A program made the position numbers and the translations under genes. From the NCBI RefSeq assembly GCF_000004075.3, contig NC_026656.2, positions 21,338,607-21,402,606 of the forward strand: a stretch of 64,000 nt of DNA, in the 5' to 3' direction. Within the stretch, counting starts at the first letter, position 1. Every line of letters starts with the position of its first letter. This stretch comes from Cucumis sativus. Its lineage: Eukaryota > Streptophyta > Magnoliopsida > Cucurbitales > Cucurbitaceae. The notes beneath the pieces were generated by a model. The model had not been told where the DNA came from. It ran no database searches and saw only the letters and a program-made list of their open reading frames with translations. Positions 58,378 through 64,000 of this stretch are shown in pieces.

Positions 58378-59690
58378 TGTATTGAGATTGGGCTTTTCTT
58401 CCGAATTTTTTTAATATAAATAATTTATTTGAATCATTTATGATGATGTTCGACATATTGTGTATGTGTGAAAATGGCTGAAAATATGTATTTTTTTGTC
58501 ACTTTGTGGACCCATTCATTATATAGAGCACAAGTAAGTTTGTTTTGGACTTTTAGTTTTATTATTCATCTAAATAACTCTAACATATAAAAAACTCAAA
58601 TTCACAGACTTTGATAGTTTAATATTATAAGAACACACACAAATTTTACCCTCACCTCCGAGTTTGAAGATTATCGTTCGAAGCATACAATTGAAATTCA
58701 ATATTATTCGAAAAGTGATAAAAATTTAAAGTCATATTGTAAAATTGGATATAATATCAAAATTTATCGTCACATACTAATTTAAGTTTTTGAATTAAAT
58801 GATTATTTAATATAATATCAAAGCAGGTGGTCTAAAAAAAATTATGTATTAACTCTATATTTGCGCTCTAAACCTTTAAGTTAGCTAGTGAGTTAGGATG
58901 CACGTTATACTTTAATGACACGTTAAAGTATTAGTTAACCAACGTATTAAATCATACTGTAATAAAATTAGTATGACATCAAAAAAAGTATTGAAAACAA
59001 CTGACAACTCTTGTTAAAAGAAAAAGGTGAATAAGTGTCTATAGCTTATAATAAATATTTGAATGTATGCATAAATTTATTTAATCACTTATGTGCATTT
59101 GTTACCGGAGATAATAAAGAGAAAAATATAAAATTGCATTTAATCACATTCACATATTAGTTTTTGTTTTATATATATTTGCTATTTATTAAAAAGTGAA
59201 TATAAAATGAGAGGAAGTTGCACCAATCAGTGTAAGAGTTTCATTTATGTGGATGGAAGGAGAGAGGTCACAAATTTAAATGTGATTTATTAGATTATTT
59301 AGTAGTTGGTTGGTAGTACTAATTCAATTACTGTATATTAAGTTAAAAGATGAAGATTCAAGCATGGGAATTTTCTTTAACTCTCGTATGCAAATAACTT
59401 ATATTTATTCTGTTTGCAATAAATTAGAGTAATACATGAAAAATAATAATATACTTGAAGTTTCTTATAAAAAAAGAAGATAAGATTTTAATAAAAAAAG
59501 AAAAGAAAAATCCAAATAATTTATTTCGGAAAAAAGAAAGGAATATTAATATTAAAATGAAAAGAGTTGGAAGGGAGTTTTTATTTCTTTTTCTTTTCTT
59601 TTCTTTTCAATTTTTTTTTTTTTTTTTAAATTTTCCCAGCAAAATATTTCGAAACATTTTTTTTTCTGTTCCCTCTCCGTTAGAGAGAAA

Positions 59691-59854
59691 AAACCCTAGC
59701 TCGTCCTCTCTTTCCAGTTTCCCTCCCTTTTCTATCTGATTTTTCCCTTTCCCATCTGATTTGGTGGGTTCGTCTGCTTCAATGGACTTCAATTGAACTC
59801 ATTCCTTCCCTACTTTGAAGGATCTGTCAGCTTAGCCCACAAAACCTACCAACA
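59691..59854 (+). promoter_or_regulatory. 5'UTR region of the PDS5C-like gene, with telo-box and small uORF
   Basis: AAACCCTAG (59691-59699) is a telo-box, often found near the start sites of plant growth-related genes. The following leader is pyrimidine-rich and includes a four-codon upstream ORF, ATG at 59782 to TGA at 59796. Confidence 0.5.
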
Positions 59855-62800
59855 ATGGCGTCTTCCGACAAGGATGTTGAAGAGCAGCTTTTGGAAGCTG
59901 GCAATAAGATTGTTGAACCTCCTACTTCAGTTGAAGAACTTCTACCTCTTCTCGACGTAAGCCCTTTCGTTTTTCTTCTCTACGTCCTTCACCTGGATAT
60001 ATATTTATATATTTTTTAATTTGTGATTTTTTTTTGTTCGAAGGATTGTGTTTTACTCAATTTGTTTTTTAACCTCGTAGAATGGCGTCTCTGAAAGATT
60101 TTTTTTTATGGCTGTACTTTTTGTGGTGATATTTTGATGCTCGATTGGTTTTCCCTATACAATTTATCGTGTTTCGTATTGTCTGTCTGCCCTTCGTTGC
60201 CCTGTGTTGGAAGATCCCAACTTTTTTCTGCGTCCGAGCTGCACGCACGATAGTGTATGTTGTAAACACCACTTTGAAAGGAATTGCAGACATTGTAGCC
60301 GTTACTATTACCATTAGCTGTATACCGGGCCTTCAACAAGTTTTTTTTTTTTTTTTTTTATAGCTATCCACTTCATTCGCACGAAAGAAAAGTTGAATTG
60401 ATTCTTAGATATATTTTCTTTACGTGTGTGTGTTTTGGTATTGAAATATATATCTGAAGCTTTAGATTTGAAGTAGCATAGCTTAGATTAAATAATAATT
60501 CAGTTGGGTAGCTGACATATTTTAACTTCACATTGAGGTGGCAGTAAGAGTGTCACTTTTGGTGATCTGGAAAGTAATGCGAGTGTCTGAATACTGTTAA
60601 GGAGTGAATTGATTGAGATTCTATAAATATTTGAAAACTGGTAAGGAGGGTCTGAGGGGATTACTTCCAGGAATGTGGATAATGGGTTCTAATGTATCGA
60701 GGTTCACGTTCTTAAGATCAGTCCGGCAGTTCAGCATCTCTTAAAATTTCTAACCGTGACTCTTAAATCTGTCTCTCACGTTGATTCTTTGAACTGCACA
60801 TTAAATGTTTAATGAGGTACTTTTTCACCTTGTTGCTTTGATGTTTAATCCTGCTAATGTAGTTATTCTCCCTCTTATCTCTCCTTTCTTCTGGTGAAAT
60901 GAAATGCAATGGAATGTTATTAGGTAAATTGGCCTTATAGGTGCTTTTATTTATTTATTTTTAAGGATCTTAATTTTTGTGGTTATGATAGGCAGCGCAT
61001 TGCATGTTACTTAAATTTCACAATAATCTGCCTGATTGCAGAAAATTGAGAGTTTGCTGGCAAAAGTTGAACAATCCCCTTCAATATCAATGCAAATTGC
61101 ACTCACTCCATCACTGAAAGCCTTGGTTTCTGATCAGCTTCTAAGGCATTCAGATATTGATGTCAAAGTTTCAGTTGCTGCATGTATTAGTGAAATAACT
61201 AGGATCACTGCACCTGATGCCCCTTACAGTGATGACCAAATGAAGGTAGTTAGAGATTTGGAATTTGGTAGTTAGAAATTTGAAATTTGAGAGTGGATGC
61301 AAAGTCAATTTTCTACTCATCAAATTTACTTCTAAAGCGTTCAATTTATGTTGCTGTTCAGGAGGTCTTTCATCTTATAGTATCATCCTTCGAAGATCTC
61401 TCTGACAAGTCAAGTCGATCATATGCAAAGCGGGCATCAATTCTTGAAACCGTTGCAAAGGTTAGATCATGTGTGGTCATGCTGGATTTGGAATGTGATG
61501 GATTGATCATCGAGATGTTCCAACATTTTCTTAAGACAATAAGGTATTGTACTATATTTTATTTTGAAATCAAATTCCTTTTAAATTTGTGCTCATAAGA
61601 GCACAGTTATGGTAGCTATTAATTTTCCCACAATTCAAGTTCTTTTGCAAGGGCATATATTTTTTTCCTCCATGAAGTACTACTAGACTTCTATCCTTCA
61701 TCAGAAATTGACCAACCATTATATTAGGTGCTTTGGATGATATATAGTTCCTAGCAGTGGTATTTGAGTGCATTTGAAGGATTGGAAAGAAAAACTCTAC
61801 TGAAAAAGTAAAGATGTAATGCAGTGAATTAAATTAGCTGGCTGTATTTTGGTCAATTCCAATAACTGTGGTTAATTTCATGTAATAAGTCTTGTTATTA
61901 GTGTCACGGGGTGGTAGTAGGTTGGTTAATAGGCAACCTTTACATATTAAGGAATGTCTGTTTTATTTTCAAGGCTTCTTACATGGAATTGAATTTTCTT
62001 TGGTTGTTCCTGAGTTTAGACGTTACTTCTTTAAGTTTGGTATTTGAGCCTGAATGAGAAAGGGAATTACTTGCAAGAATGGGAACAATGAAGAATCTGG
62101 CTTTAATGGGAATGGAAAGTATCTTCTTTAGCTTTTGAATAGTAGTGCTCGATTTAGCACAGTCTCCTTCCTTTTGTGGATTTTCATTTTTGACGACAAC
62201 AAGATGTGAAGTGCCACACAAAATTTAACTCATCTTGATAGCAAGACTGCGATGGAAAAACCTTTGGATTAGTTGGATAGCATTGCAATCAGTTTCAAAC
62301 TTTCAATTTTTTTTGTTGTCTTTTAATAGCTATTGTTAAATCACCTATGATCCCGAAAAGTGGGTTACAATAAATTTAATTCTCTCGATACTTTAATAAC
62401 CTCCTACTTGTGGGGTTGATAATTTGTAGAAGGTTCAACAAGTGGAAATAAATATTACTTGGGGAGGGTGACTTCACATGGGTTTGAATGCATGACTTGT
62501 TGCTTTGATATCATGTTTTTTCTGGAGTAAATCATTTTTCTCTTTGTACAAAAGATCCAAGAATACACAAATAGAATAGTAGAGAAATTCCTGTAGAAAC
62601 TAATTATAAAAGGCAAAAAAAGAAAAAGAAAAAAGAAGATGAAAAATATTTATATTTTAATGTAAACACAAATATACTGTTTTAGTTTTAGTTTTGAATA
62701 CTTTTTGGCCTGTTTGAGTTTCCATAAATTGGGGAAATGGAAAGTTCTATTGTATTTTCACACTTTTTTGTGAACGTGTTCTTCTTTAGTCTTTTTACTT

Positions 62801-64000
62801 GGCTGGATTAAAATACATGTAAATTTTAATTTGCAAAATGTTGCCTGTAATTGTTATTGAATTGGAGCTGAAACCTGATAGGAGATTAAAGATAAGATAA
62901 TAACTTGTAATGATGTTTTGGCATGTTGCCGGCCATGCCAGTTCATGTAATAAGTTGCTGATATTTTGAAGTTTTGATGACTGCAGTACCAACTAACTCT
63001 TCCCTGGTGTTTGTAGAGTAAAAGTTGGTTTGGTTTGATTTTAATAATGCCAAGTAAAAGATTTACTAAAGCTAATTTCTGATACTTGAAACAACGTTTT
63101 GGCAATTAATTTCTGAATATACAGATCACCAAACAATCTCTTTGTAATTTGTTCTCCTTTGTGAAATATATACCACTTAGGGTTATTGTTAGCTTTCCAT
63201 TTACTTAATTTAGGTCTACCATTTTTCTTCTAAATTTCTTACAGCTTGGTTCTATTCTTTCTTTGAACATCTTTTGTTTTTCCTTTTTGAAAGTCTTGAT
63301 TAGTGTCTTGAACATTTTAGCATTTTTATTTTGCCGACTTGGAAGTCCTAATTTTTGGAATTTTGATTTCCAATATGTTATTAAGTTCATTGACAGCGTT
63401 CTTCATCCAGGGATTATCACCCAGAGAATGTATTTTCGTCAATGGAGACAATTATGAGCCTTGTTTTAGAAGAAAGTGAAGATATGGCTGTAGGGCTCCT
63501 ATCTCCTATCTTAGAAAGTGTTAAGAAGGACAATGAGGTAATGTGCTTTGGGTTGTTTTTTGTTCACTCCCCTCTCTTTTCAGTTATTAATATTTTCATC
63601 TTTGATTTTGGGTTGAATCTTTCAATATAATTACAGGAAATTCTACCCATTGCTCGGAAGTTAGGAGAGAGGGTTCTTAACAACTGTTCTACCAAGCTCA
63701 AACCTTATTTGGTTCAAGCTGTAAAAACTTTGGGAATTTCTTTTGATGATTACAGTGATGTTGTTGCTTCTATATGCAAAGATCTCTCGGGCTCTCTTGA
63801 GCCAAGTAATCTTCATGATGCTGGTGAAAATGTGGTAAGTTCTTAAAGAACTGTTAGCTGAGTGTTTTTAACTATATATTCTAAGGTTGGGTGCCAGTCA
63901 AGTCTACTATTAGTCCATCTGTTTGCCCACCTCCTAATATTGAGTATTCTGTATCTGGCTATGATTTGGCAGCATAAAAACAAAGCCCTGTAGGTTTTTA
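59855..64000 (+). CDS. PDS5C: PDS5 homolog C-like cohesin cofactor, 5' part (cut by window end)
   Basis: Five exons are readable: 59855-59956, 61042-61245, 61362-61543, 63411-63537 and 63637-63834, all GT-AG and in phase, giving 271 residues. Diagnostic blocks are EEQLLEAGNKIVEPPTSVEELL at the N terminus, VSVAACISEITRITAPDAPY, SYAKRASILETVAKVRSCVV, MLDLECDGLIIEMFQHFLK and VFSSMETIMSLVLEESED. They match the plant PDS5C/D/E type (Arabidopsis At4g31880-like) rather than PDS5A. PDS5 proteins are HEAT-repeat partners of the cohesin ring and act in sister-chromatid cohesion and recombination repair. The full protein is much longer, often with a C-terminal Tudor-like domain, and continues beyond base 64000. 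Introns 1 (1085 bp) and 3 (1867 bp) are long and hold no other gene. Confidence 0.93.

Larger units (their letters stand above)
52316..59690. other. Intergenic, AT-rich
   Basis: 52316-52800 is the 3' flank of the ARM gene and contains a coding-like patch (listed separately). After that no gene is recognised over about 7 kb. A (TA)n microsatellite is at 56610-56635 and a short (CA)n at about 57779-57790. A 12-bp inverted repeat lies at 58327-58377. The last few hundred bases are expected promoter of the PDS5C-like gene. Confidence 0.5.

Noticed and set aside
60145..60363. 72-residue frame in PDS5C intron 1
   Set aside because: Lies inside an intron bounded by good splice sites and ends in a poly-T tract.
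1..64000. tRNA, rRNA, known plant microRNA genes or CRISPR arrays
   Set aside because: Looked for B-box-like GGTTCGANNCC motifs and common miRNA sequences from memory and saw none; CRISPR is not expected in a plant nuclear region.

Overview
The window looks like nuclear DNA of a eudicot plant. It is very AT-rich with long gene-poor stretches, its genes have GT-AG introns, it carries plant-specific families (DUF868; an EAR-motif QALGGH zinc finger), and it contains plant-type Ty3/Gypsy and CACTA elements. The style of the Gypsy element reminds me of cucurbits (Cucumis-like), but that is a recollection and not shown by the sequence.

Layout. 0-10 kb: a DUF868 gene (+, about 1.9-2.9 kb), an intergenic block with a G-box/W-box cluster (3.4-3.7 kb), and a three-exon DeSI-like (PPPDE) peptidase gene (-, 5.4-6.6 kb). 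9.5-23.5 kb: a decayed CACTA end, then a complete-ended 12.65-kb Ty3/Gypsy LTR retrotransposon of the Tat/Ogre type (10814-23467, target duplication ATGTG). Its internal genes are broken, and about 15 copies of a ~107-bp tandem repeat sit between integrase and the 3' LTR. 27.8-28.5 kb: a single-finger C2H2 repressor gene of the ZFP1/3/4/7 type (-). 35.7-41.1 kb: two tandem CAF1 deadenylase genes (-), which share a predicted 5'UTR intron and downstream non-coding sequence. 44.2-44.5 kb: a possible coding relic. 50.2-52.3 kb: a two-exon ARM-repeat gene (+) without a U-box. 59.7-64.0 kb: the first five exons of a PDS5C-like cohesin cofactor gene (+), cut by the window edge.

The host genes are not an operon or pathway. 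They are a mixed set: mRNA deadenylation by the two CAF1 proteins, transcriptional repression by the zinc finger, protein modification by the DeSI-like protease, cohesion and DNA repair by PDS5C, and two genes of unknown role. The CAF1 pair is the only clear duplicated family.

I found no convincing new biological system. The most interesting items are: the retrotransposon, with near-identical LTRs around dead coding sequence plus a satellite-like 3' array; an AUG-UAA minimal upstream ORF before the ARM gene; co-duplicated non-coding parts of the CAF1 genes; and signs that some small indels may be assembly errors (an 8-C run splitting the DUF868 N terminus, and LTR differences that are mostly indels). 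Domain calls are from reading the translations, with no database search.
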